Shown: positions 20,977 to 34,311, counted from the first letter of the stretch. The stretch: 64,000 bases of DNA from Tenrec ecaudatus (GCF_050624435.1 NC_134538.1:117068437-117132436); one strand, 5' to 3'. Made by a program: numbers and translations. The notes: generated by a model not told the origin, from the sequence alone.

Positions 20977-22267
20977 AAATTATATAAGGTGCGGTGTGTT
21001 TAGAACAGTGTTACAATAGATATCTATCCCTATAGAAGGTCCAGAGTACATCTCGGTATTATGCATTATGTAAATTAAATTGTTTAGAGCAACATCAATA
21101 TGGGAGATGGATTAATGAACTGTTTTTATAAACCTTGCCTAAATGAGTAAACATGTTATTTCTAAATGAGCAAATATAATGAAAAAATAAAAGTTGCAGC
21201 CACTGGGTATGGATGGGCAGTGCTGACTAGTGGTAGTGATGTTATCCCAAATACTGGAATAGCGGAGAAAGGAAGGGAGACACACTCAGGGCTACTTATG
21301 CCTAACACGCTTTATCAAAGAATGATAAGAAATGCAATTTCAAAACTAGAAACACAACATTAAATACATGAAATAAGAACTCGACATACAGATAAATGGC
21401 TACTGGTCCACCCACACCATGGCTGTTAAGCTCACTGGTAGAAGATTACATTCCTCTTTTGGATGGGAAATATAGCTCCTATTTCTCTGTGTGATCTCAT
21501 ATCTATTAGTACAGTGGGCACTCAACAATTATTAATGTTATTTCGCAGCAGGTGGCAAGTTTTTGGAGTAGGTTTTTAGTATCTGATTTATGTTTGCAAT
21601 AAGATGTGTAAATACAAAAGTCATCCAAGGCTTAGCAAATGGGCCCATAAGGCAAGAGGGAAATAAAAATACTTTCAATTACCCACTTTACACTCACGAG
21701 TCCTAGAGGAAGTGACCTGGATTTTTAGCAAAACCCATCTGTATTTGACAAACTTTGTACAGTTTCTTCTAGCTATTTTTCTGTTTCTTTATAATAAGTT
21801 TTTGGCATTTTTTTGACGGTTGCATCAATTTTCAGTTACTACATTTTGCCCAAGAACATTGGATCTGCGTCCCAGAGGAGGCTCTGGGAAGCCTCAGGGT
21901 ACCAGATAAAGTTAGGCTGGAGGAGTGCCAGGCATACAAACGTCTCCAACAAGGATAAAACTAGTTGTAAAATCCTCCTTTCTGAGGAATCTGAATAGAT
22001 AAAGGAAAAGACAGTTTTGCAACTTCCCTTTTCAAAGATACAGATCTCTGTCTTTCAAAACAGCACTATTGTTTGCTAATCTTCCTGCAATGTCAAGTGT
22101 AGTTTTTATGCTTTCTTCTGATTACTTGAGTGAAGAGCGCACACATTGCAAAATGTTTTTCTCAGAGAGCAGTTAAAACATCCTTGCACAGAGCAAGACA
22201 GAAACCATTTTGAGGGTAAGATTGTGAGCCCCTACTTAGTACAAATTGTTTCTTTTAAACGTCCTTA
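20977..22267. other. Intergenic DNA, mostly unique
   Basis: A short L2/MIR-type 3' end is possible near 21500-21545 (GTACAGTGGGCACTCAACAATT). Nothing else is recognised. Confidence 0.35.
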
Positions 22268-22344
22268 CTGTTGCTGCTCAGAGCCTTTTGGTTCACTGTC
22301 ACTCACAGTGACCCGTATTTACAACAGAATGAAACAGTGACCAC

Positions 22345-22528
22345 TCTGGGATCTCAGTTCAAGGAGAGCAGTTGGAAACCACCAGGTGCTCCACAGGAGA
22401 AGGGTGGGCCTTTCTACACCCCTAAAGAGTTACAGTCTCAAAAGCCCGCACGTGCAGCTCTACCCTTGCCTTGCAGGGTTGCTAAGCATCAGCCATGAAC
22501 TCAGTGGCCGCGAGTTTGGTTTTTTGGC
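22345..22528 (+). repeat. AfroSINE-like SINE, 5'-truncated, nested in RTE 3' end
   Basis: Body and tail landmarks: GCAGTTGGAAACCACCAGG, CAGGAGAAGGGTGGGCC and ACTCAGTGGCCGCGAG. RTE sequence resumes with TTGACACCATCCTCAT. Confidence 0.75.
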
Positions 22529-24013
22529 TTGACACCATCCTCATAAACGTTAGACAAGAGCATTTTACTGCCGCCATTGTGCCATTCCATCTCCTTGACA
22601 CTCTTCCTCTGTTTGTTGACGTTCTACTTCGCCATGTATAAGATCCTTTTCACGGACTGATCTTTGGACTGGCAACATGTCCACAGTATATGAGATGAAG
22701 GCTCACCATCCTCTCTCCTAAGGAGCATTCTGGCTGTGCTTCTTCCACAACAGGGTTGTTTGTTCTTCTTGGAGCCCATGACACTCTTAATCTTCTTACC
22801 CAAATGACAAATGCAAATTCATGTTTTTTTCTCCAGCCTTCTTTACCCAATGTCCAACTGCCACATGCACGAGCTCATTAAATGTACCCTGGCTTAGGAC
22901 AGGCACATCTTAATCCAGAAGAAGCGACATCTGTGACCTTCAACACTTTAAAGAGGTTTTGTGTGGCAAATTTGTCCAGTGAAATATGTCCTTTGATTTC
23001 TTGATTGCAGCTTCCATGAACATTGATTGTGTATTCAAGTAAGATACAATCTTTGACAACTCTGATCTTTTCTTCATTTATCATGATGTTGTTTATTGGT
23101 CCACTCATGCGGATTTTGATTTTCTTTATATTGAGTTTCAACCCACATTGACAGCTACACAGCTTGATCTTCATTAGCAAGTATTTAAAGTCACTTGGCT
23201 TTGAGCAAGCAACGTTGTGTCATCAGCATATCATAGACTTTTAGTAAGCCTTCCTCCAGTTCCGATGCGATGTGATGTTTTCCTTCATATAATTCACCTT
23301 CTCAAATTATTTGCTTAAAATACAGATTAAGTATTTTGAAAGTATACAAACCTTGAAGTGCATCTTTCCAGATTTTAACGCATGCAGGACTAATGACTGC
23401 CTCTTGGTCTACGTATGAATTTGCTCTAGGTTTCCCATGCACAAAATGAAGTATTCTTGAATTTCCACTGTTCTCAATGTTATCCATAGTTAAATGCTTT
23501 TGCATAGTCAATAAAAACACAAGCAAACACTTTTCTTCTATTCTCTGTTTTGCTGATTATGACAGTATTATTCTGAATCCAACTTGAATTTCTGGCAGCT
23601 TCCCGCTAATGTACTCTTGAAGCCATGGTTGAATGATCTTAAGTAAAAATTAATTTGAATGAACTATTAATGATCTTGTTCTATAATTTATGCATTCTGT
23701 TGGGTCATCTTTCTTTGGGATGAGCATAAATATAGATTTCTTCGTCTGTTGGTTAGGTAATTATATAACTGACTCCTTGCATAGACAAATGAGTGATTCA
23801 TGAGCTTGTTGGAACATTGCAATTGATATTCCATGATTGTATAGAACCGGGTTTTGTGTGACTATCTTCTCTGAACCCTGGAGTTCTTCCTTTAGTACCG
23901 TGGGTTCTTGATCATATGATGCTTCTTGAAATGGATGAATGTCAACCAGTTCTTTTTGGTAAAGTGACTCTGTGTATTCCTTCCATCTTCTTTTGATGCA
24001 CCTGCATCATCCA

Positions 24014-27000
24014 ACCACCACTTGCATGTCAGTTTGTGGTAGTGCAGTGGCTTGTGTGTTGCTGTGATGCTGGAAATTCTGTCACTGGTGTTTCAAATGA
24101 CACCAGGGTCACCCAAAGGGAAAGAGTTTTGGGAGAACAGACAGTGAAGAAGGACTGGGCTCCCTACTTCTTTCAGGAGGAAACCACTGAAAATCTTATG
24201 TATTGTTTCTAAACATTGTGGAATATTGAAAGCCTAATCAAAGGGAACAGAACACTACTGGATACACTACAGGCACGTGAGGTCCTCAACTGTGATTGGA
24301 GAGATAATTACTTAGAGGGGAGTTGACAATTGTGACATGTGTCTGAAAAAGTCTGGGTGTGGAGTCTTTGAGTTCTTCGTCCGTTGATGGAGCACAACTC
24401 AAAGTAAAGAGAAACAGTTACAAAAATATTCCAATGATTGGAAATTGGAATGTGTGAATTATGAATTTAGGAAAATTGGAAGTGGTCAAAATGAACTAGA
24501 ATGCATGAAGATTGATATCCTAGGCATGAGTGAGCTAAAATGAACTGGTATTGGTCATTTTGAATTAGAAAATCATATGATTAACTATGCTGAGAATAAC
24601 ATAATCAAGAAAAATGGCTTGATATCCATCATCAGAAAGATCTTACTAACTCCATCATGAAGTACAATGCAATCTATAACCTGATTTTATCTATCTGCCT
24701 TCAAGGAAATCCAACCAATATAACTATTATTCGAATGTAAACACCAAACACAAAAGCTAGTGATGAATAAATTTAAGAATTATGCCAAATAACTTGAGTC
24801 CAAAATTGATCAAACGTGAAATCAAGATGCATTGATTGGAATGTAAAAGTTGGAAACAAAGCAAGGAACATTAGTTGGAAAATAATGATGATGGAAATGA
24901 AGCTGGAGATCCCATGATAGAATTTTGCACAACCAATTGACTAGGTCATAGAAAATACCTTTTTCAACAACACAAGAGGTGACTATACACATGGACTTCC
25001 CTAGATGAAATCAAATTGACTACATATCTGTGAAGACATGATGGAGAAACTCAATGTCAAAAAACTAAAATGAGGCAAGGGACCAGCTGTGGAAAAGACC
25101 ATAAATTGCTCATATGTAAGTTCAGAATGAAGCTGAAGAAAATTAAAACAGGTCCACAGGAGTCAAATTACAACCTTAGGTCTAGCCCACATGAATTTCA
25201 AGAACATTTTAAGAACAGATTTGAAGCATTGAACACTAATGACAGAAAACCTGGTGACCTGTGGGAGGACATCAAGATCATCATTCATGAAATAAAATCA
25301 AAGGTCTTCAAAAAGGGAAGAAAAGGTCACAGTGAAGGTCAGAAGAGACAGACTCGCTCTGAATTGTAGAGTAGCTAAAGCAATTGGAAGACAGGAACAA
25401 AGTGAGGGAGCTGAATAGAAAATTGCAAAGAGCAGCTCGAGAAGACAAAGGCAAATAGGATAGCAAATGCACAAGGAACTGCAACTAGAAAACCAGGAAG
25501 GAAGAACCAGCTCAGCACAGCAGAGATGGGACACAAAATTAAAGCCTCGGATTGCAATTTTCAAAGATTCTATAAGAGACATACGGAATGATGCAGGATA
25601 TGCCGAGAGAAGTTGGAGTCACTGTAACACAAACAAAACTGGTTGACAGTCCACTATTTCAGGAGGTAGAATAGAGTAAAAAACCAATGGTGCCAAAGGA
25701 GAAATTCAAGCTACCCTGAATGCATTAATCAAAAACAAGACTCCAGGAATTGATGGGATACCCATTGAAATGTTTCAGAAAGCTGAAGAAACACTGGAAG
25801 CACTCACTGGTCTATGCCAGGAAATTTGAAAGACAGCTACCTGGTCAGCAACTGGGCGAGACACATATTTGCTCCCATTCCAGAGAAAGATGACCTAACA
25901 GAGTACTCTAACTATAGAACACTATCATCGGTATTGCACATGAGTAAAATTTTACTGAAGATCATCCAGCAACTGTTACATCAGGACATGGATAGGGAGC
26001 TGCCTGAAGTTCAGGCAGGATCAGGATGTGGAACAAGGGATATCAGTGCTAATGTCAGGTGGCTCTTAGCATAAAGCACAGAATACAAGAAAGATGCTTA
26101 CTTGTGTTTCATTAACTATGCAAAGGCGTTTGACTGTGTCTAGCATAATAAATTGTAGATAACTTTGAGAAGAATGGGAATTCCGAAACACTTTATTTTG
26201 CTCATTCAGAACTTATACATGGATGAAGAGGCAGTTGTGTGAATGGAGCAAGAACCATTCTATTTATTCATTCAATTGTTCATTCTATGAACTGAGCAAG
26301 TCCTAAGAGAAGCTGGATTATATGAAGAAGAGTGCGGCATCAGAATTGGAGGAAGGCTTATGACTAACCTGTGGTAAGCAGATGCCACAGCTTGCTTGCT
26401 GAAAGAGAGGACTTGAAGCACTTGCTGATGAAGATCAAGGACTGTAGGCCTCAGTTTGGATGACAACTCAATGTAAGGATGACCAAAAGCCTCACAACTG
26501 GCCAGTAAGTAGCATCGAGATAATGGAGGAAAAGTGCACATTGTCAAGGATTTTGTTTTACTTGGATCCACAATCAGTGCTCACGGAAGTAGCGGTCAAG
26601 ATCAAAAGACATATTGCATCAGGTAAATCTGTTACATTAGACTTCTTCAAAGTATTAAAGAACTAGGATGTTTCTTTGTGGACTAAGGTGTTCCTGGTTC
26701 AAGCCATGGGATTCTCTGTTGCATGATAATCATGTTAAAGTTGGACATTGAATACGGAAGACCAATGAAGGATAGATGCTTTGGGGTTGTCATGGAGCAG
26801 ATTATTCAAAGTACCACGGACTGCTAAAAGAACACGCAGATCTATCTTGGAGGAAGTAGAGCCAGCGTGTTTTTTAGAAGCAAGGAGGGCAAGACTTTGT
26901 CTTACATACTCTTGCATATTGTCAGTAAAGACCAGTTCCAGGGGGAGGAGGACCTCTTGTCTGGTAAAGTGCAGGTGTGGCAAAAAAGAGCAAGGCCCTT

Positions 27001-27122
27001 GACCAGATGTTTGACAGCCCAACATCAATGGGCTCAGGCATAGGAAGAGGTGTGAAGACGGTGCAGGACTGTGCAGTGTTCCGGTCGGAGCTGACTCCGT
27101 GGTACCTAGTAACGCAACAAGG
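24014..27122 (+). mobile_element. Full-length-size RTE/BovB-type LINE inserted in an older RTE
   Basis: About 3.1 kb, the expected size of an RTE. In order it has a 5' leader (GCTGTGATGCTGGAAATTC near 24060), an APE-type endonuclease (GMSELKW-like at about 24520; YTW near 24985), a connector, and an RT with a CFINYAKAFDCV segment near 26105-26145 and a degenerate metal-binding box near 26370. The C-terminus (LEEVEPACFLEARRARL, 26781-27002) and a SINE-like 3' tail ending at AACGCAACAAGG follow. Flanks GCATCATCCA (24004-24013) and GCATCTTCCA (27123-27132) are target duplications. Several stops and frameshifts mean no intact ORF. Confidence 0.85.
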
Positions 27123-28560
27123 GCATCTTCCATTATTTTTCCCATAAGATCTTTCAATATTTCAACTGGAGACTTGAATTTTCTTCAGTCCTTTCAGGTG
27201 GAGATATGCTGAGCAAGTTCTTCCTTTTTTGTTTTCTAACTCCAGGATTTTGCACATTTCATTATACTTACTGTGTTCTGTCAACCAGCGCTTTGAAATT
27301 TTCTGTTCAGCTCTTTTACTTCATAATTTCTTCCAGATGCTTTGGCTCCTATACATTCAAAAGCAGAATTTAGAGCCTCTTCAGACATGCACTTTGACCT
27401 TTTCTTTCTTTCTTGTCTTTTAAATGACCTCTTTCTTTCTTCATATGTAATTTTCTAGATTTCAATCCACATGTCAGGTCTTCTGTCCATGATTTAAATC
27501 TATTCTTAAGATGTGCTTGAAATACGGGTGGGATATATTCAAGATCGTATTTTGCCTCCCAAGGACTTGTTATAATTTTCTTCGTCTTCAACCTGACCTT
27601 TCAAATGAGCAATGATAGCTTTTCCACAGGTGGATCCCCACCTAGTTTTGGGTGACGGTACTTGGCTTCTCCATCATCACTCCTCAAAAATGTGGTCTAC
27701 TCCATCTCTACAGTCTCCATTTATGCTGTTGAGAAAACATATTGGTCTTACAAAATTCTGTTGTGCAATCCCCAGCTTCTTTTCTAACATCAAGACCATA
27801 TTTTTCAACAGCTCTTCCCCTCTCTTTGGTCTAATGTTTGCATTCCATTCATCAGTTCATCTTGATTGCACTTTTGATTGATTTCAGACCAAAGAAGTTG
27901 GTAAAACCCATCAATTTCTTCATCACTGGCTTTGGTGATTGGGGCATAAACTTGATTAATAGTCATTTTAACTGGATATCCTGCTATGCTTATAGACATT
28001 ATTCTATCACAGCTTTGAAATTTGACACAGATCTTGAAATGTCCTTTTTGATGATAAGCCCAATGTCATTTCTCTTGAATTTGTCATCCCTCGTAAAGTA
28101 AGCTATAAGGTTGTCTTATTTTAAAATGGCCAGTACCAGTCCACTTCAGCTCACTAATGCCTAGGATATTGATCTTTATGCCTCCCGTTTCATTTTTGAT
28201 GACTTGCAATCATCCTGGCTTCATACAGTGCCCATTCCGAGTATTGTAGATGTTTGCAGCCTTTTCTCCACATTGTTATTGCTGTCCCATGAGCAAACGA
28301 AGGTCCAGGACATTTTAATCTAGTCACAATTATGGTCAAGCCTATTTTGAGACGGCTTCCTCCATTGTGTTCTGAGTGCTTTGGGGCCTGAAGGGTTCAT
28401 CTTCCAGTCCTAATTAACAATGTCCTGCTGTCTTTTAAGGTTTTCAGTGGCTAATGCCTGAGAAGTAGACAGTGGATTCTTTCTTGTAGTTTGTTCTTAT
28501 TCTGGAACCTCTATTAACACCTGTTCACCTAGGTGATCCTGCTTGTGTTTTATTCCAGGG

Positions 28561-28877
28561 GACAAAGCTTCCAGCATCACAGCCACATGCAAGTCACCAC
28601 AGTACAAAAGATGAGAAAGAGTTTATATAAATCATTTATCAAAATTCATGAGTTATCACTATGTGAAAAATGTAGGCCAATCTATTGAGGAGAGACACAA
28701 TAAAATATAAGACCTGACTGCTACCCTTTGAGGAGATAACGAACCACCCCAATGTGTAGGTAGGCATTGTACATAGGTCTCCTTGGTCTAAAAGAAAAGT
28801 GTCCTCTGAACTGCTTTCCTTTAGGCAAGAAACTGCTTCCTTGGCTTTCCCACCTTCTAGGAATCTTGATCTTGAAG
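28561..28877. other. Intergenic DNA between RTE and SINE
   Basis: Nothing recognised. Confidence 0.35.
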
Positions 28878-29058
28878 TGGATCAAATGTTGGTTGATAAT
28901 GGAAAGGTTGGTCGTTCTAAGGCATATGTCATTCTGCAGGAGAAAGCTGAGGATATTCCTGAAGGTTTATAGCCTGAGTAACCGTATGAAGCAGTTCTGC
29001 TGTGTGTTAGAAGGTTGCTATGAGTCAGAATTGACTCAAACACAATGAGGTTTAGGTT
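28878..29058 (+). repeat. AfroSINE-like SINE, diverged
   Basis: Body GCAGGAGAAAGCTGAGGA and tail GAAGGTTGCTATGAGTCAGAATTGACTC. Confidence 0.65.
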
Positions 29059-29297
29059 AGAATATGTGTTAGAGTATTTCTGGTGAATATTTGTTGGCTC
29101 CTTACATTTTCAAAACAAGAAATATTTCATTCCTCTGACCCCAATCCAGTCATTTCAACATCCCCTTTGCTATGCACATTAATATAGTCACTAGTTCTTA
29201 GGGTTTAGAAATGGACATCTTTCAGAGCCATTTTTTCTCTCTCCTTCCCACAAAATATGAAACTCAACAAAGCATATTGAGCACCTTGTACCCTCTC

Positions 29298-29513
29298 AAG
29301 TCCATTACCAATGAGCCATTGCTGACTCATAGAGACTCTATTGGACAGAGTACGGTGGCTCTATAGCATTCCCAAGGTGGTACATACTTACGGAAGCCGA
29401 CCGCATCATCTTCCTCCTGTGGAGCATCTTCTTCCTGTGGTGGTTCATTCTGTTGCATGTTTACTTGTTTACTTTGAGTCAGAACTGACTTGATAGCACC
29501 TAACAACAACAAA
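29298..29513. repeat. Two opposed AfroSINE/RTE tail fragments
   Basis: 29298-29440 is a - strand tail half (GCTGACTCATAGAGACTCTATTGG). 29465-29513 is a + strand tail ending GTCAGAACTGACTTGATAGCACC with a CAACAACAA terminus. Together they form a short inverted pair. Confidence 0.6.
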
Positions 29514-29765
29514 TGCATTTCGAAATTAACCTTGCTGGTTCAAACTACCATACACTAAGTAAAACTAAGTACTATTTAGTAGACTACTAGAGTTGTGTAT
29601 AAAAAAGCTTCCAATTTATAAAAGAATAAATTAGAACTGAGAGTAGGATTCTACATTTTTATATCCCTGAAAGATGCTCTATGTTCTGATGAACACCTTT
29701 AGACACAGATTTAAGAGACTGATTTCAGTTCTAAGATTTTAGTATTGAGAATTTAGATCAATAGG

Positions 29766-30103
29766 TGTGGGGGGTAACGAGTTCCCCACAACTAATCACA
29801 GGTTTGTTGGGTGCATTTGTATGGTTAAGATATATAAAATTCTAATAAAGTCATAGAGAAATAGGAGAGATGGGAGGAAGGGAGAGAGTAAAATAAAGAA
29901 ATCAGATACATTTCATAGTAGCATGCTCACCTCAGTTCCTCTTGGTGGTATACATGGAGGTGGGAGATGAGAGGGCAAGAGAGAGCTCTTGTGAGGTTTT
30001 ACTTCTAACCAAAGCTTGCATCTCTTTGGGGGCTTGCAAGCCCCCTGATTACAGATAACGACCTTCGTCATAGGGAAGAGCTGTAACATAGACAATACAA
30101 GCA
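29766..30103 (+). mobile_element. Possible solo LTR (low confidence)
   Basis: Begins TGTGGGGGG and contains AATAAA near 29849. If it ends at CAAGCA (30103), both sides carry ATAGG (29761-29765 and 30104-30108). With many possible CA ends, such a match could be chance. The next 250 bp, with a repeated GCTGTTGGGCTCTCC at 30231-30266, is also unlike its AT-rich surroundings. Confidence 0.25.
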
Positions 30104-30369
30104 ATAGGAGGGGGGATGATCTAGGCGTGTACACGCAATAGTAAAGGGAGGGACTATGTGGCAAGATGGGCGGACCCTAGACTCAGTATAGTAGCCTAAC
30201 CTTAGTCATCCTTGGGTGGTCCAGGCTTGCTGTTGGGCTCTCCTTCCAGCTGTTGGGCTCTCCTTCAGAAGGGAGTGGGCCCTAATTAGGATGAGTCAGA
30301 CTATACAGTCTGGTTACTTTAGATGGCTGATACCCTTAAGGAGAATAACCTCTGACCTACTTTCATTGA

Positions 30370-31790
30370 TGTTCTAGTCTGTAGTCATTTACCATGTGTA
30401 GCAAGCAGCGTCTTGGATTTGGCATATATTAGGGGAAGAAAACTTGGGAGAAATCTTTCTGTATTCCACAAATAAACATGTTGGCACTTAATATTTTTTT
30501 CACTGAGTTAATGGAACAAAACACAGTACTGTACATTTCTGTATGCTGTATTTCTCTTAAGTAGCTTCAAGAAGGTATTTACAATGACTGCTATCCAGGC
30601 AAGACACCAATGCAAAATTGGACATGTCTAAAACCTTTTACTTTATGAAATATACAATAATTTTACTGAAATATAATTTTTCACTAGAAATAATTTAGAA
30701 ATTATTCTCTGCTTCCTACATTAGGTAATAAATGAATCCATATTAAAAAACTTTAAATTACAGTTTCAGTTAAAATAAAAAAAAATAAAATGAAATCCTA
30801 CTAAACATGAAAACTTATATATCATAATGATTATGTCTTCACTCTACATAGAAATAATTGACTAATATATTGAATATTTAATTTAAATATGTTCTGTTTG
30901 AAGTATTAAATAAGCAAAAGAGTATCAGATCTTAAACTTTTCATAAACCACAAAAATAGTGTCAAATTTCTTTGTATGCTCAAATGTGTCCTACGTGTAT
31001 CACATGAATATTTCCTAATAATTACTATAATTAATTATTAAAACACATTTAATTATAAATAACTATAAATAACAACTTTGCAGATGGCTAGAGGGAAATT
31101 TCTCAATCAGTGGTCTTAATTTGGATTTCCTCTGAACTTTTTACTATTTTTGACTATATTAGGAAAGAATTACCGTAAATAAATCCATAACATAAAAAGT
31201 GTAATGATCAGACATTTAAAGTGGCATATTTTATAGATTTGACAATTAAATGAGTTACAAAGTTTTATGTTAAGTAACTAGTAGGGCTATTGGGAAGATA
31301 TTGGGTAGCTATTAGGTCTGAAAGCACTTATGAGAGTTAGGAATTTCTTTCTGGGAGAAAAGGAAAAACAAAATTAGAATATATTAAATAAAAAAATCCA
31401 AACCAGTTGTCCAGTCAATTCTGACCATTGACAAATGTTCAAAAGAAAATCCGTTGTAAACTGGAGTGGTTGCTAACCCGGGTCAGTGGTTCCATATGTG
31501 ATGCAGAACACGCTTAGAGTTCCAGGGTTGGAAATATGGATTGAGCAAGGTACTTCATCTATGTCAATTTTTATAATTTCTGTACTTTTATCATTTTCAG
31601 TAATGTATGTGAACTGTTAAAATGCTTACACATATAGCAAGGTTAAATAATTAATAATATTTAAGACGGTTTCAGAAATCTTAAATGTGCCTCCTCATTT
31701 GCATAATGTTATGTTAGAAAAAACCTATGGTTTGGGTAATTTTGATAGTCCCTAGAATTCTCTCACAAGTGCAACTGATCCCAAACTTGA
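30370..31790. other. AT-rich intergenic DNA
   Basis: No gene. A short - strand SINE-tail remnant is possible near 31397-31435. Otherwise nothing recognised. Confidence 0.35.
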
Positions 31791-31797
31791 AAGAGCT

Positions 31798-31861
31798 GCC
31801 AGGGAGCCTATCTGCCAGGGAGCCTATCTGCCAGGGAGCCTATCTGCCAGGGAGACTATCT
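31798..31861 (+). repeat. 16-bp tandem repeat, four units
   Basis: GCCAGGGAGCCTATCT repeated four times. The first three units are identical and the last has one change (GAGACT). Confidence 0.95.
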
Positions 31862-31915
31862 TTTAGGAAGGGAAGTCTAGGTTTATCAACTGGAAACAGA
31901 GGTGCAAGTGTCTTC

Positions 31916-31941
31916 AAACCAAACCAAACCAAACCAAACCC
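31916..31941 (+). repeat. (AAACC)n microsatellite
   Basis: Five units of the pentamer AAACC ending in CCC. Confidence 0.9.
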
Positions 31942-31944
31942 TAA

Positions 31945-34311
31945 ATTTAACTATATTACCCTATAAAGAATAAACTAGGAATATATCCAGGTGGTTTTCA
32001 GTAATCTTAATATATTAGATGGGACCCCACCATCATTGCTTTAAGTGACTAGCTCCTTGAGTAATGTAAATTACAGCTAATATGCCACACAAACCATGCA
32101 TTATGATATGAACAAACAACACACATCCACAGGTTCACACAAAAGCAATGTTCTACCAGATGAAGCCTTTTTAACCCAAATTTGAAATGTAATGCCTCAC
32201 CATGAGTGCCATATGGTAAACGGAGCTGCCCTCCGATATCCCCAAGACCACAATAAACACTCAACATGTACCTATAGTAAAAGAGAAACATCCCCCCCCC
32301 AATTTTATTATGAGTTTAAAATGCAAAATAAATGAATTAAGCAGTTGCTCGGAGAAGTACCAAATCGTGCATATTTCAGCATTCTTATGTTAATGATTTT
32401 ATGAGAGGTGAATTTTAACTTAAGGAAAAAAACAGCAGATTCCTTAAATTCACTGGTCGTACCCATGTAGGATAGCCAGTGTCTAATATACCAGGTGTAG
32501 AAAGCTTAAGTTTTATAAGTTTGGGGCACTCCAGATTTAACAAAACAGCCGACACCTGGAAATACATAAAAGCCGGGCTTTAAGCACCAAGTGTTGAGTG
32601 TTAGTCACCGGGGCCCCCCGGCTTCAGAAAACGGCCCTGCGTGGCTCTGAAAAGAACACCGAAAATGCAGCATCAGAGAGCTCAGTTTTACTTAAGGTTT
32701 CCTGGTCTTCTCAACACCTATCTTCTGGTTACTCCCGGGAGACCAGACGCAGTTCCAGGCACGCCGGCACTTTTGGTTTGAGAATTTACTTTATGTTGCA
32801 CTAGCGCTTGTGCTATTCACCTTAATGACTTGAATAAAGAAACAAATGGTGGTTTCTGCTTCAGTAGAAGTAAGCCTGCTATTTTTACCACTTGACCATC
32901 TCTACCCTATGAGGAGGTACTGTAAGTGTTACTGTCATTTTATGGATGTCGCTTTGCGGTCTCACCACAAACTTTGTAAGATTTCCTGAGAGTGTGGCAA
33001 AAGTCAGCGGTGAGGGGCAGACTCTCTGATTTGATTGAGCAGCTAGGAAAGCCCATTTAAGCGGTCAGTCAATGTTGTATTAATTTACAAAGAAGAGTAA
33101 GTTTATAATGCCTCCTAATACCCTGCAGTTGTAAGTCACTTTTGTTATATTATAGACAAAGCCAAAGTTCCAGCGAGGTTGTACGTGGCTGCATGCATTG
33201 CATTACATCCCTTAGAGTAGACAGGTGTTTGGTTAACTAAACACCTTCCCCCAGGTGACTGAAAAAGACTCAGATGCTCAGCTCCCACAAGAAGCCCCAA
33301 GTTGCAACGACGGTGGTGGGAAAACAAGCAATTGTATTTTCAGTTGATGTAGACCGTCCTACTCAGTTTGACCCTCCGTCAAAGGCCCTCTTTCCAAAAG
33401 GAACAGGCCTGGAACTAGATTGTCTGCAAGCCTATCAGCAAGCCTCTTTTTCCTGACCTTTGGAGTTCCAAATTAGAAACACTGAATTAACTCCCAGCTC
33501 TCCCTACGTGTCTGAGGGTCCCATTCCTCACCAATCCTTACGCCCCGTTAGCTGTCCTCCCTGGAGACAGCGCATAGTTCACAGTGCTTGGGCTTAACAC
33601 GTGTGTTTTATCATGTCCTCTTGGAGAGAGGCTTATAAATGATTTTTGCCTGTGAGTGGGAAGATCGATTCTCACACTGAGGCTGTGGTCCAGTACTGCT
33701 GACAAGTCTTACCAGCACGTGTAAAGATCAGGAATACACCAAGGCAGTTTTGGCCATTCTAGAGCTATGGCCAACTAGCAGAGATTGCGGACTGAACTGC
33801 CATTGGCTCTATAAGAGGGGGATGTATATAATAAAAGTGAACCCCCTATCTTCCCGACTGAGCAGCCAAGCAGGCAGCTAAAGTCAAATCCCTCCTGACT
33901 CGTCCAGGTCTGATCCTCCACTTCCATCTGCTGGACCATCAGCTAATTTGATCCAGTCAAGATTTCAGCCATGCAGAACCACCAAGATTTGATTTAGAAA
34001 AGAGAAACCTGGGCCAGCTCTACCATGTTGGAGGCCCTGCCCTTATTCCTGAAAGCCCTATGGGCCTACTCATGAAGGCAGCACCCAGCGGGCTTGTTAT
34101 GAGAGAGGTATCAACTCCGTACTTGGTTCCCCGGGCTCCTTAGAAGATATAACACACAGTGGACTCTTCAGACCGTGAGAGAGCAGGCCTTATTTGTGTG
34201 AAGAACTCAAGGACGAAGGCCCCACCCTCAAACAGCATTGAGGGTGTGTTTAAGGGATCCCAGCAAAGACTGAAATACAGAGTTTATGGCAATGTCTCTG
34301 TCCTTTCTAAC
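31945..34311. other. Intergenic DNA, patches of higher GC, no gene recognised
   Basis: A GC-rich patch near 32570-32640 contains the near-palindrome CCGGGGCCCCCCGG. A patch at 33800-33840 has a TATA-like ATGTATATAATAAAAG. Neither is linked to an open frame or splice site that I can support. Confidence 0.3.

Larger units (their letters stand above)
22268..28560 (-). mobile_element. Near full-length RTE/BovB-type LINE (- strand), split by a second RTE
   Basis: Pieces are 22268-24013 (3' tail, C-terminus, RT palm) and 27123-28560 (connector, endonuclease, 5' leader). Readable - strand segments include KIKLCSCQCGLKLNIKKIK (22878-23180) from the RT and MTINQVYAPITKASDEE (27805-27999), the endonuclease VYAP block. 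Removing the + strand insert rejoins the element at a TGATGC site. A SINE interrupts the 3' end at about 22345-22528. Frameshifts and stops make it inactive. Confidence 0.8.

Noticed and set aside
32598..32804. GC-rich frame as a possible CpG-island promoter gene
   Set aside because: The patch is too short, CpG density is modest and no splice donor or conserved motif is seen.
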